Assembly: GCA_016748015.1 (NCBI GenBank)
Contig: JAAOMT010000226.1
Coordinates: forward strand, 1,098,604-1,162,603
Reading direction: 5' to 3'
DNA length: 64,000 nucleotides
DNA from: Geosiphon pyriformis
Lineage: Eukaryota > Glomeromycota > Glomeromycetes > Archaeosporales > Geosiphonaceae
A program made the position numbers and the translations under genes. Position 1 is the first letter of the stretch. Every line of letters starts with the position of its first letter. Shown here one piece after another: positions 40,770-53,190 of this stretch. A model generated the notes under the pieces. The model ran no database searches, had not been told where the DNA came from, and was given only the letters and a program-made list of their open reading frames with translations.

Positions 40770-42005
40770 GTGACTATTTTGATAAGTTTAAGTGGATAAA
40801 AAAAAACAGCTAAATATACAGTCTCAAAATGTAAACATAAATCATTTTTTTGTAAAATTATAAATACTACCAAATTTTTATGGTACTATTTAGAAACTTC
40901 TTACTAAACAATATATGTTATAATAAAAAAATATCATAAGAAAAAACAAAATGTTCAAAAAAATTGCAAGTTAATTAAAAAAATATTTCAACAAGTGAGA
41001 TTGCTATTTTTTTTATAATTTTTGGCCAATTTAACTAAAAAACTGTTCTAGTCTTCTGTAGTAACTGCTATTGACATTAGTAATAAAAAACTTTATGACA
41101 TAATTACTATTTGGCTTATCAACTGCCAGTAACTACTTTTTATAATAAAAACCCTAAATTAATTAAAATATTTCAATATTTTAACTCTATTTCTCAACTT
41201 GTTTGTACTGATACAATTAAAAATAAAATTATAAAACTCTATGTTTTGGGTAAACAAAAATTAAGAATAAGTACTACTTTTATTATGAAATGTTTTTTTT
41301 CTTTTATTTATACTTATAACATGATAGACATACTTAAGTACTATTATGTCCAAAATTTTTTTTACATTAGATCTCTAGACATTTTTTAATAACAAAGTTT
41401 TTGTTTCTATTACTGTTTATTATATCAATAACAATTGGAACCTTTAACAAACAATAATTAATTTTAGATTAATAAATAGATAACATGATAGAATAAATAT
41501 TGCAAATAAATTTTTTAAAGTATTAAAAAATTATAGAATTACATCAAAAGTATGTATGTATATTCTTGCATAAATTTAGATTAGTTAATGACCAATAATA
41601 AAATATAACATATTAGTATTATTTGAAACTTAAAATTATTACAGTACTTATATTATCAAAAATTGCATTTTCTTAATATTAACTTAAGTTGGTTTTTATT
41701 ATTGCCCAAAGCTAAATTTTTGGTATTAATATTATCTAAGGCTTAAAGTTATTACAGTGCCCATATTATTGAAAACCACATTTTTTTAATATTAGCTTAA
41801 ATAGTTTTTATTATTGCTTTAAGCTAAATTTTTAGCCAAAAAGTTTAAAAAAGAAGTTTAAAAAAAAGTTATATTTACTTTTTTTTTATACAAGTTTATT
41901 ATTAATTTTATTAATTATAACTTAATTTTTTTTGACAGTTTTTTGCTATTATTTTTAATAATGTCACAAATAATAATATTTTTATAAAAGAGTTAGTAAG
42001 AAAAT
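40770..42005. repeat. Repeat X, uninterrupted copy
   Basis: Aligns with 21330-21791 on its left and 29094-29890 on its right, so it shows the site before the LINE insertion near 41424-41432. It contains one 92-codon open stretch (41111-41389) that is broken in the other copy. I do not recognise the family. Confidence 0.65.
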
Positions 42006-42327
42006 TAAGAGAGAAAAACATTAAATAGAATTTAGAAAACTTTTAATTTTAATGTTTTGATTATATTTTAAACTTGGCAGATAACTTTAAATAAAATAAA
42101 AAATGATGTTTTCAAAATATTTGTTAAAAATCCAAACAGAATATATTTACCTGAAAATTTTTTAATGTAAATTTTATATAAATCAAAGATTAAAGAACTT
42201 AACTTTGCAATCTGTACTTTTTTCTAATGTTTTAAGCTCCTTAAACATATCTGTAATACATATTAAATTAAATACTGTAAACTTATTCTGAATTATCTTA
42301 CCTAATAAAATTTTACTTACAATATGA

Positions 42328-42883
42328 TGTTACTTATAAAAAAAGAATACAAGAAAAATAGTAGAAAAAATGAATAGAAAAAATAGACCAATAAAAAAAT
42401 AATATTTAGCATATGAGCATATTGCTCAGCAATGTGAAGCATTGTTAGAAAATTATAGCATATTGCTTAGCAATAAGCACATTGTCAAAAATTACAGACA
42501 TATTGTTCAGCAATATAAGTATTGCTTAAAAAATTATGGCACATTGTTTATGAATATGTAGAATCTTATATAATATAAATTATATATATATAGTAGTAGT
42601 ATCAAAAGCTAGAAAATTAGTTAAGTAAACTTCCAGAGTCAATTAGACTTGCAAATCATAATTAAAAAAATCCCAGTTAGAATCAATACCAAGATCTCTC
42701 TATTAGAAAAAATAACATCTTAGTTAAAATTATTAATATTAATAAATAATTATTTACTATCTAAATTACTTTTTTCTTTATCAACACTTTATGTTGATAG
42801 TATCTAATACTTAATCATACTGGAACAATAGCTCTTGATTATAGCTATTAACAAGAAATTAATTTTTTATTATCTTGGCTTAA

Positions 42884-42919
<36 letters not shown>

Positions 42920-43237
42920 GTTGTTGTTGTATACTAATTAATTGAAGATTAAGTACTGAATTACTGATGTCAGAGATTGTTTAGTAAAAGACTCCAAGCA
43001 AGAGGATACAACACTTGAAACTAAGAATTACTTACCAGAGAATTGCCAACCATTAAGCTGAAAAAAAAATTGATGGAATTGCAATTCCAGGAGACTACTA
43101 AAAATAACTATTGAATCCCTGTTCATTATACAAAGAACTTAAACCAAAACCTTTAAATTATATCAATTGTATCAGCTATTAGTACCAAGTTACAGGTTTG
43201 TTATTTGATTTGAGATTCCAAATAATTACTTGTAACA
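42328..43237 (+). repeat. Solo LTR D
   Basis: 910 bases from TGTTACTTAT to TTGTAACA. Contains U3 palindrome repeats (about 42408-42560), TATATATATATAG near 42582, the core AATAGCTCTTGATTATAGCT, a TTA/TTG microsatellite at about 42889-42930 and the terminal block ACCAAGTTACAGGTTTGTTA. Confidence 0.85.
42408..42560 (+). repeat. U3 array with ATTGCT-N-AGCAAT palindromes (LTR D)
   Basis: Irregular repeats of about 40-45 bases containing ATTGCTCAGCAAT and ATTGCTTAGCAAT, each a palindrome with one central base. Confidence 0.75.
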
Positions 43238-43245
43238 ATAGTTAA

Positions 43246-44208
43246 TGTTACTCATAGAAAAAAGTACAAGAAAAATAGTAGAAAAAACAGATAGAAAAAA
43301 TAAACCAATAAAAAAATAGTATTGAGCATGTGAGCATATTCCTGGTGAATTAAGACATATTGTTTAGCAATATAAGCAATGTTAGTAGATTAGAACACAT
43401 TGTTTAGCAATGTAAGCAATATTAGTAGATTAAGGCACATTGCTCAGCAATATGAGTATTGCTCAAGAAATTATAGCACATTGCTTACAAATATGTAAGA
43501 TCTTATAAAACATTAATTATGTATATATAGCAAGAATATTAAAACAAAAAAGACAGAACTTACAGCTAGAAAACACACAGTTAAAATCTTCAGTTAAAAA
43601 AACAGTTAGAATCAGTTCAAAATTTTATTATATATTAATAAATTATTAATTACTACTTGAATTCATGTTATCATTACTTGATTAAAAAATATTAATCATC
43701 TCTATTCTATCAACACTTAACCATACTGAAACAATAGCTCTTGATCATAACTATTAATAAGATACTAATTTTTTCTTTTATTTTCTTTTATTTTCTTTAT
43801 TTTTTTTTATTTTTTTTGTTGTTTGTTGTTGACTAACTGATTTAAGAGATTAAGCATTAATTAATTGACATCAAAAATAGTTTAGTAAAAGACTCAGAAA
43901 TAAGGATATAGAATTTATAAATTAATAAATAGCTTACCAAAAAGACATAACTGCCAGAATAAACTGGCTATAATACTAAAGAAAAAAATTTGATAGAATT
44001 ATTATTTTGGAAGACTATAAACACTAAAACATACCAACTTAAAAGTTAAAATTAGAAACATTACAAAAGAAAATTACTTTTGAATTTCTGTTCATTATAC
44101 AAAAGATTCCAACCTAAAACCTTCAAATACTACCAACCATATCACTTATTAAGCACCAAGTTATAAGTTTGTTATTTGTATCAACATTCTAAATAATTAT
44201 CAGTAACA
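43246..44208 (+). repeat. Solo LTR E, directly next to LTR D
   Basis: 963 bases from TGTTACTCAT to CAGTAACA, beginning 8 bases after the end of LTR D and in the same orientation. It has a TATA box at 43522-43530, the core CTCTTGATCATAACTATT and the terminal ACCAAGTTATAAGTTTG block. Confidence 0.85.
43330..43490 (+). repeat. U3 array of 41-base repeats (LTR E)
   Basis: Three and a part units of about 41 bases built on ACACATTG-TTAGCAAT-TAAGCAAT and ending TAGTAGATTA or AAGAAATTAT. ATTGCTCAGCAAT occurs in the third. Confidence 0.75.
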
Positions 44209-44329
44209 TTAAGATTAAATTATTTCTTAAATTGGCAAATTATTTATTTTTAATTCTGTATATTTTGAATACAAAAATTCTAATTGTAAATTTATAGAAT
44301 TAAATACTCTTATTAGCACTTATATTGAC

Positions 44330-44755
44330 TTTTATTAATATGCTATTTTACACAATTAATGGACTGTCTTAAATAAAATTGTTAAATTCCTTGAACTATT
44401 TAAGAATATTATGGTCAGAATATCAGTCAGATTAAATAATACTGTCTTTTTGATTATTCCTTTTTTTAATATTATTTTTAATTACATTAAAAACATGATT
44501 GATAATAATAAATCTAGTAAAACATTATAATCTTTATTGTATTTATTTAGTTATTTATTTAACATATTTAATATTAGATTTATTACTTGTTGCAATAACT
44601 AAAACAGCAAAAAGAAAGTTGATTAAATATTATTCTAAAACAAATACAACTATAATACTTTGTACTGTATTGAATTCAAGAAAAAAATTTTATTATTTTA
44701 CAAAAAGAGAATTTTTAGATGATAATATTAATAAAACAAAAGAATTATAAATTAT
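44330..44755 (+). pseudogene. hAT transposase C-terminal relic
   Basis: LIKYYSKTNTTIILCTVLNS followed by RKKFYYF resembles the hAT transposase C-terminal region (K-Y-Y ... T-x-L-D-P-R-x-K-x-x-Y-F), with the usual Asp-Pro lost. Upstream, in another frame, VLNKIVKFLELFKNIM and FLIIPFFNIIFNYI match the preceding helices. Stops and frameshifts throughout. Confidence 0.55.
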
Positions 44756-47099
44756 TATTTATTTAAACAGTTTTATTTTCTGATTCTTACATAATAAATA
44801 AACCTTTAAAATATATACTCTTTTTAAAATAAAATATATATTAGAGATTATACCAACATTAAATAACAGTTTTTTGTTAAATAACAATTTTAATAATACT
44901 ATAGTATTAGTCACATAATCTATATTAGAAACTAACTTTAATAATAATAATAATAATAAACTTGACAAAATTAATTATTATATCTTTGAAAAAATAGCCA
45001 ATAAGAAAATAAATATAATGACATAATAGAAAGTATATTACAAAAAATATTTATCTAAATTAACATTTATTAATAATTCAATATTTAGGTACATTATATG
45101 CAATTTCTTTTTCTTACATATATGGTTTATAATTATTTAACAATGCAAAAATTATTTGTTGTTTTTAAATGCATTTTTTCTGCAGATAAAAATATAATTA
45201 CAGATATAAGGTCTTACTTATGCCTAAAATTATAAAAGCAATACAGTGTCTTCAATTATGAATACAAAAACCATTAAAAAAAAATTAAATAATAAGATAA
45301 TATAATATAATGTTTTTAATAATCAAACTTGAATATGTTTATGAACTTTGAATTAAATTTAAACCAAACTTGTTACATGTGTTTGGATTTGGTTTAAGTT
45401 TAGTAATTTTAAGTTTAATTTGAGTACAAATTCGAAATTTTGCCAAATCTTTTGTTTGAGTTTGGTTTAGTTTGGTGGTTTAATTAAACTTAAATCAAAC
45501 CAGACTAAATATTAGAACTCTAAAATTAATATTATGAATAAATTTATATTAGATATTTTATTATTATTTTGTATAATTAATTTACAGTATTATTTTATTA
45601 AATTTACTAGATTAATTAAATATATATAAAAATTTTATTTTATTTATCTATTATATATTGCTTTAATTTATTCAAAGTTTTAAGTATTTTAATTTTATAT
45701 TTTTTTTAATAATATTCTATAAATTTTTAATTAAATTTAAATTTAAATTGCTAAACAACCAAACCAAAACTTTAAAAATATATTTTTTAAAAAAAGTTTA
45801 AGTAAAACAATTTGTGTATTTTAGATTATTATTTTATTATAATTATAATTATTATTTATTAAGTATTTTTTTAATTTTTAAAAGATATTAATATAAAATT
45901 TTAATATAAAATTTAGCATTTATTGTTTTTTAAAAACAAAATAAACTCGTTTAAATTAACTTATATTGAATTTAAAAATAAAAATTTACTTTAAAAAAAA
46001 TTTTATGGAAAATTACAATTAAATTATTATTTATAATAATTTTATTTAACTATTTAATAGTTTTATTTAACACTAACTGGTTGATATTTTCAAAAAATAA
46101 TTAATTTAATATAAAGTCAAAAAAAATATTTAACAAAAAAGTAATCAAAACAACCAAAAAATTAATTAGCTTAATAAAAAATTTAATTAAAGTTGTCAAA
46201 TCTAAAATCTAAAATTCCAGAAAATTTAACTTGGATTTAATTACAAAATTAATAACAAAAGTAATTAAAAAGGCAGCAAAAAAAACCAAGAAAAAAAACA
46301 TTAATATATAACTTTATATTAACAAAAAATGATTTAACAAACTTAAAATTATTAATAAACTTAAAAAAAAACTTAAAAATAAAAAATAAAAAAACCATAT
46401 AATTTAAAGCTAAATAATTTAAACTTTGATATTTAAAGTGATATTAATATTTAAAAATTTTTATTAAATACAATATTTGTATAAAATATTAGTTTTTAAA
46501 ATACTTAAAGTTTTTAAAAATTAAAAATTATAATAATAAAGTGTTAATAATAATAAAAATCAAAAAAGCAAAAAATAAAATATGTATAATTATCAACTTA
46601 AAAAATCAAATCATTAATTTTAAAAACAGTAAAATCAAAAAAATTGATTAATTTGGCTTTAAAAGTATTTTTTAAAATAATAATTTTTTTTAATACAAAT
46701 TAATAAATAAAAGTAACAATAATAGAAAAAAAAGTTTTAAAATAAATAAAAGCATATTGCTACAAATTAATAGACTTTAATTTAACTAAAATAACAATAC
46801 TAAAAACACTAAAAGTATTTTTAATATTATTAACAGATATATTAAAAAAAATATTATAAAATACAATAATAAATAAAAAAAACAAAAATTACTACAAAAA
46901 ATTTTCATATATTTAACATAAACAAAAAAATTTTAACAATAGCAACTAGAAAAATATCAGAAGCAAAATTTACATAAAACAACTTTATATTGTTATTTAA
47001 AATTAATTTAAGTCTAACATAACTAAACAATAAATAAAACAAAAAATTAATTAAAACCAATTTGATCCTAAAAATAATATTAAATATTAAAATAAAAGT
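44756..47099. other. Very AT-rich block
   Basis: No gene. It contains a second self-complementary GGTTTAA repeat (45310-45520). The right part may include heavily decayed RT sequence of the LINE that continues to 53.2 kb. Confidence 0.45.
45310..45520. repeat. Self-complementary GGTTTAA-rich repeat, copy 2
   Basis: AATTTAAACCAAACTTG on the left pairs roughly with GAGTTTGGTTTAGTTTGG on the right. Resembles 40340-40520. Confidence 0.55.
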
Positions 47100-48165
47100 T
47101 ATCTATTCAAAAAACTTTTAACAATTGAAAATTGTTTTTTTAGATATTACTAAAAACAATACCAAAAAACAAAAAAGAAAAAGTTAATTTAGTTTTTATT
47201 TTATCAGTTTAATTCTTAAAATTAAGTAATTTAATAAGTTAATTTGCTTTTAAAATTAATAATAATTTGTTAAAAAACATTATATTTAATAATATAACTA
47301 ATAATTAATTTCGATTTATTTTAAAATATATTATTAATATTATTTTTTATATTAAAAAAAAGAACTAAATATTGTTAAAAAAATTTTTAGTATAATAATA
47401 GTAAATATAAGTAATTGTTACTGTTTTTTAGAGTTTTTAGTCTTTTTGATTATTTATAAAATAATAAAAAAAATAAAAAAAACCAGTTTGTTTACTAATT
47501 TATTATTAAAAACCTTAAAGCTTTTAAAGAAAACAAAAACAATATTAAAATTAATTTTAATATATCTCTTGAAAAAAACTTTGAATAAAAAAATTATTAT
47601 TCAAAAATAAAAAAAGCTTTAAAAGCTATTAAAAATAGTTTTTTATTATTAATATTTAAAAAAAACATTATTAAGATATTTTGTACAAATATTATACAGT
47701 TGAAATTGGTGTCAAAGTTCAAATAAACCTGAATACTTAAAGCTTTATTACTGTTTAAAAACATCTGACAGTTCATTAAGAAAACAAATTTATTATTAAG
47801 TTTTATATATAAAAACTTAAAAATTTTAGACACCAAAATTTCTAACTTATGAAACCTAAAAGATTCTTTGATAAAAACACCATTAAAATTTTTGAACCAT
47901 ATTTTTTTAAACATCTTATTGGCTAACAAACACATCATTTTATGGATTACATCTCACATAACATTTAGATCTGAGAATTTTTTAAATACAATAAACTTAT
48001 CAGAAAACATTACAATATTAGTCAACATAGTATCTTTAAACTTGATCTATTTAATATTATTAGCATCTCTAAAATCAAAATTTTAACAATTTTTATTTGT
48101 CTATTTACAAAAAAAATTCAAATGCATATCTAATAAATCACTTAAATTTACAGAAATAAAGATAG
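47100..48165 (-). mobile_element. Decayed LINE copy 2, part downstream of the LTR insertion
   Basis: 47597-48086 aligns with 25299-25881 of the larger LINE in both frames (KALSIQ against KALNIQ). It continues, after the 2.3-kb insertion, at 50483. The left limit is a guess. Confidence 0.65.
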
Positions 48166-48911
48166 TATTATTTATAAAAAAGAACACAAAAAAAAGATAG
48201 AAAAACCAAATTATAAAATAGATTAATAAAAAAATAATAATTAATAAATAAGCATATTTTCAGAAAGTAACATAGAAAAAAAATAGAAATTTGTAAGATC
48301 TTATATAATATAAATTATGTATATATAGTAAAAATATTAAAAATAGAAAAAACAGAATAATAGTTAAAGACAAGTAATTATCAAATACTTTTCCCTTTAA
48401 AAGATAGTTTTTTATAACTTAAAGTAAAATCATATTTATATTAATAAAAATATTCATTATTATTCAATTTATATTGTTATTTTTTGATTAAAAAATATTA
48501 ACTATTTTTATACTATTAACAATTCATGTTAATAAAATCTGATACTTAATCACACTAGAATAATAGCTCTTAATTATGGCTATTGACAGAATACTAATTT
48601 TTTATTTTTTTTTATTTTTTATTTTATTTTGGTTTTTTTGTTGTTTATTAATTAATTAAAAAAATTAAGCACTAAGTAATTGATATTAAAAATAGTTTGG
48701 TAAAAAACCTGTAAAACAAGAATAAAAAACTTAAAAATAATTTACCAAAAAGACATGACTATTAAATTAAATTGGCCACTATACTAAAAAAAAAATTCAT
48801 AGAAAAAACATTAATTAAATTTCTGTTTATTATACAAAAGATTCAACCAAAATTTTCAGATCTTAAAATTTTCAAATATTATTAGCATTAATAGTTATTG
48901 AATACCAAATT

Positions 48912-50297
48912 CCCTCTTTTGTAGAGGATTGTGCTGGTTCTGATGTTTATCTGTCTCATGGTTTTGGTGTGGTTTGTGACACTCTGCTGACTGTTGATAC
49001 CGCTTGCCTATCTGTGTATACAGATGGGTCTCTAAGTGGTCTGGGCACTGTTGATGTGAAAGCAGGTGCTGCCGCTTTCTTTGAGGACATTAACTTGGGT
49101 TTGGATGTTGGGGTGTCTGGTTTGGTTTCTTCTACTCTGACAGAATTACAGGCAATTGCTTTGGCTCTTGAGTGTGTTTCCTCTTTTCAGTCAGTTGACT
49201 TGTTTTCGGACAGCCAAGCTATTGTGGATGCATACAAGTCAGAGTCTTTGTTGGTTTATCTAGATTTTAGAAACCGTTGTTGTATTGAGCACCATCATAT
49301 AGTTGATATTATTTATTGTAAGAATTTGGAAGTGAATTGAATTAAAGTTAGGGGTTATTCAGGCATCCCAGACAATGAACGTGCTGATGCATTTGCTAAG
49401 GAAGCCACTTTTTCTGCTTGGCACCTGCTTTATTTGGTCGGTGAACATTTTCTGAAGGTGGGTGGTATCATGGTTTCTGGTAATTCTAGACACTTTGTTC
49501 GTGATGTTTTCTGTTCAGTTCATTGTATTTGCTGGGAGGTTGGGTCTAACTCTTGGGTTGTGGTAAATGATTTGCATACTAATATTAATTGGTCCAAGTC
49601 TTCTCTGGTGTGGCACTCTGATTCTCACTTGGCTGCTGGTTTTACTAGTGCGTATATGGCTGGCTTTCAGACCTACTTTATGAAGGCCCTTTATCATTGG
49701 CTCCCAGTTGCTGTGCATAAGCATTTGTATGATAGGGAGTAATCCAGTATAGTGTGTTTGTATTGTGGTAATGTTGAGATCTCAGATCATGTCTTTTCTT
49801 GTTCTCATAATGCTACTGGTTGTGCCCAATTGTTGGACATTCATGCTTTGGCTTGGGCGGCTTTTTCTGGTCTGTCTCAGTCTTCTTCATGTGTCTCACA
49901 GCTGTTGGATTCCTGTGTTTCCAAGGTTGGAGTTGGTGCTACTCTGTATAAGGGCCTTGTTTTTAACGATTAGTATTGTGAATCTGTCTCGGTTTTCAAG
50001 AATTCTGAGGTTGGGGCTAGTAAAATTGTGGATTTTGTACATGGATTCTGTCTTGCATTTTGGGATGACATTTGGTTGGTCTGTGCCAGGCACTGGACAT
50101 TTATGGAAAAGCATGGTTTGATTTCATGTGATGGCTCCGCTCCCACTTTGGTTTCTGGTTTGTTTATGGTTTTTTCAACTGGTGTAGTTAGATTGCTAGA
50201 TGTGGCTGAGGCTTTTGAAGTTGGTTTTGGGTTTTGTAAGTTTTGTCCATTTTTTTCAGGTATTGGGGATTTGGTTTCTGTGCATATAGGTATATAG
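48912..50297 (+). pseudogene. RNase H and zinc-finger C-terminus of the young LINE
   Basis: RNase H: SVYTDGSLSGLGTVDVKAGA (Asp), STLTELQAIALALE (Glu), VDLFSDSQAIVDAYKSE (Asp) and GYSGIPDNERADAFAKEA (last Asp). The C-terminus has CLYCGNVEISDHVFSCSH, a CCHC-like finger. At least two stops interrupt it: TGA at about 49338 between EVN and IKVRG (usual Trp) and TAA at about 49741 after HLYDRE. It cannot act without help. Confidence 0.85.
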
Positions 50298-50428
50298 TGT
50301 AGTCCTGACTGGCCTAAGTGGCTGGTCACGTGTAGAAAGTGCATGATTCACTCTTAGTTTAGATTATTTGTATGATGTAAGGCACTAGGTCGCGTTTGGA
50401 CCTTACTCGTTAAAAAAAAAAAAAAAAA
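48912..50428 (+). mobile_element. Young 5'-truncated LINE with poly(A) and 11-base target-site duplication
   Basis: AATACCAAATT occurs at 48901-48911 and 50429-50439 (the first two bases are ambiguous with the tail). The element encodes the RNase H and zinc-finger 3' part of the LINE and ends GGACCTTACTCGTT plus about 19 A. Its base composition is far richer in G and C than the surroundings, and many CpGs survive, so it is recent compared with its host LTR. Confidence 0.92.
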
Positions 50429-50482
50429 AATACCAAATTACAAATTTGTTATTTATCTTAACACAAATAATTATCTGTAACA

Positions 50483-53190
50483 ATAATCTAATAATTAATA
50501 TTAAAGTATTTGCTAACTTCTAAAACTTCATGATTTACTACTGTATTAATCAAATTTAAAGAACAAATATATAATCAATTGTTTTTTTAGCATTTTTAGA
50601 ATTTTTTTATATGAATATTTTATTATTGAGCTTTTTATTAAAGAATTAATCAGTTTTAAATCAAGATATTTTTTGAAGTTAACACATCTATAAGAATTAT
50701 TTTTATTAAAATCACCACCCAAAATTACAAAAAAAGATTTATTTACAGCTTTTGTAATCAAGAAATTAACTTTTTCTGCTTAAACCAAGTGTATTATTAA
50801 AGCAACACCAACATATAGTCCCAAAATTAAAACAAAAAATTTATTTTTAAAAAGCAGTTTAACAAACAAAAACTGGTTAGCAATCTCAAAAATTTTGTAT
50901 ATATGTTTGACCAGTACAATATTTATAATAACTATAATACCAGAATCTAAGTAGCCAAAATTCATATCTAAAATAAATATTTAAACATCATTAAACTTGT
51001 TAAAAATTTATAAATGTGTTCTACTTTACAATTTTATTTTAGTAACAATAAAAATTAAACTGTTTATATTTCTATGTCAATAAATAATATTCTTTTGTTT
51101 AACAAGATTGTTTATATTTTTAATATTATATATAGCAATTTTTTAGACAAACTCAATTATTAAGAAGAAAAATTTTCTGGTCTTAAACTAACATTTTTTT
51201 ATTTTGGCCAAAAGATTTATTATTACTTTTAATAAATTATTTATATTATTTTCTAATTTAAAAATAACTAAAGGATCAAAAAATACTATTCTTATAACAG
51301 TTTTATTATTAGTAAATACATTCAAACTTCTATTTATTACTACATATATCTTTTAATTCTATAATAAAAAAATCATTAATAATTAATATCTAGATATAAA
51401 CTAAAAAATTATTGGTTTAAATATATTTAATCTCTTAACCAGCTTGTTTACTTGCTCTACAAGACTAATAAAACTGTATTTAAAAGTAGTAAATCTATTA
51501 CTAATATTCAAAACAACTAGCAAAAAAGGTTTAACATCCAAAGATAAACCAATATCAAAAAAAACTAAAAGCATTACATAAAAAAAAGTTATCAACAATC
51601 TGAACTTATGTTTTATTATTAAATAAGACTAAATAAGCAATTAGTATCTGTTTTTTCATATATATATTTGTTAACTGAACTTAATTTTAAGAATTAACCA
51701 CTTTTTTTTATCACAATTATTCAAGTTTTTATTAATTAAATACACACTAGAAACATGACCAAATTGTTTATACTAAGTACAACAGATTAAAAAAGACCAG
51801 TTTAGTATAAATTCACATTCTTAAAAACTAGAACAGAACTAATAATAGTTTTTTTTGAATTCTTATTTCCAAAACAAACAACAACACATTTGTTACAAAC
51901 ATATGTATTTAGATTATAATTAATGATACAAGTTTTTTTATCATAGAAAGCCAACAATTTAAAAAACTTATGTGTACTTGTGCTAACTGGCAAAGTATAT
52001 AATAAAGCCTGATAAAAATTTTTATATATTTATGTCTGTATATTATTTATAGTCTTAATCATACAAACAATTTTTTTCATAAGCATAAACTATTTAGAAG
52101 CAATTAAATTAGTAATATTTAATGATTTAAACTTTATTAAAGCCTTTTGCCAAAAACCAATAAGCTATATTTTAATTGATACAACTTTGCCAAATTTAAA
52201 AAAAACTAATCCTACAGCTAATTTGAAAAGATTAACTGGAATTTTTTTAACAATTATTTTCTAATCTGTATAATTGTTTAATTTTTTAATATTATTATTA
52301 ACAAAATTTTTTCACAGATTGTTATATTTTTAGCTTTTTTAAATTTAGTTCAGATATAAAAGTTTGATTTAATAATACCAAAAAATTTTAAGAGAATTAA
52401 AACTTTCTCAAAACTATTAACACAATAAAAATTTTTTTTACAGCTATTAACTTATTATCAAAAGTTTTTATAAATACAACAGATATCTTAATATTTAGAG
52501 TAAAAAATTTTATTGAATTAAAACTTTGTTTTTTTAAAGCATGTAATTTAATAAGTGACAAATGTTTAGAACTAAAAAACTTAGAATCTGGAAGTGTCAA
52601 AATATTTTTATTGTTATTACTTATATTGTCAAAAAATTTTTTTTTTAGTTAACTGCTCAAAACATATGTTCTGATATATGTTTTTTTAGATATAATATTA
52701 TTTATTTTATCTTTTATCTTTGAAATATTTAAATCTACATATCTAGTTTTTTTTGCAATTGTATTTTTTATGTTTTTTATATTTAAAATTCCACTAATAC
52801 TACTCATTTTGCTCACAACTTTACTGTTCCAAAATTTAGTAAGCTTAATATTATCTATTTTCAAATCAACAAAATTAAGAGAACTAATAAATAATTTAAC
52901 CAAACTAGTTTTAATAACAAATTTCTTTAGTTTTTTTGTAAAAAACATTATAAGAATAAATATTTTTTACTCATTTTTTTTTTGTATTAGAACTGATTTT
53001 CAACTTAATAAAATCAGAATTTGACTTATTAGTAAAAAAGCTTGCCAGTTTTATAGTTACAAACAAAAGTGTATTAAAAAAATAACTATAAAACTAAAAG
53101 AAAGAAGGAATAAAGAAAAATATTTTTTTAGTATATCTTAACTTTTATTGTAATTAGAAAATTAACAAAATTTTTGTTTTTTTTAGAATT
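50483..53190 (-). mobile_element. Decayed LINE copy 2, ORF1 and endonuclease part
   Basis: The - strand pieces at 52948-52649 (NIKNIKNTIAKKTRYVD against NVKNIKNTITEKTSYID), 51993-51802 and 50761-50546 (FFVILGGDFNKNNSYRCVNF against FFVVLGKNFNENSFCRCVSF) match the LINE at 21.8-29.1 kb. Here GDFN is intact. The 5' end is near 53190. Confidence 0.8.

Larger units (their letters stand above)
48166..50482 (+). mobile_element. Solo LTR F inserted in LINE copy 2 and itself split by a younger LINE
   Basis: Starts TATTATTTATAAAAAAGAAC (decayed TGTTACTCATAGAAAAAAG) and ends TTATCTGTAACA. It has the TATA block near 48318, the core TAGCTCTTAATTATGGCTAT near 48562 and the terminal ACCAAATTACAAATTTG block. 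The U3 array is mostly deleted. The flanks join to give continuous LINE sequence as seen at 25.92-25.97 kb. Confidence 0.8.

Noticed and set aside
41111-41389. 92-residue open stretch in repeat X
   Set aside because: Not recognised, and broken in the other copy of X. I describe it under the repeat and do not call it a gene.
42408-43490. Regularly spaced repeats with palindromes, superficially like a CRISPR array
   Set aside because: Units of about 41 bases are directly abutting with no unique spacers, lie inside LTR U3 regions, and the genome is eukaryotic.
49515-50344. Open frames on the - strand of the young LINE
   Set aside because: Shadows of the + strand RNase H and zinc-finger coding sequence.
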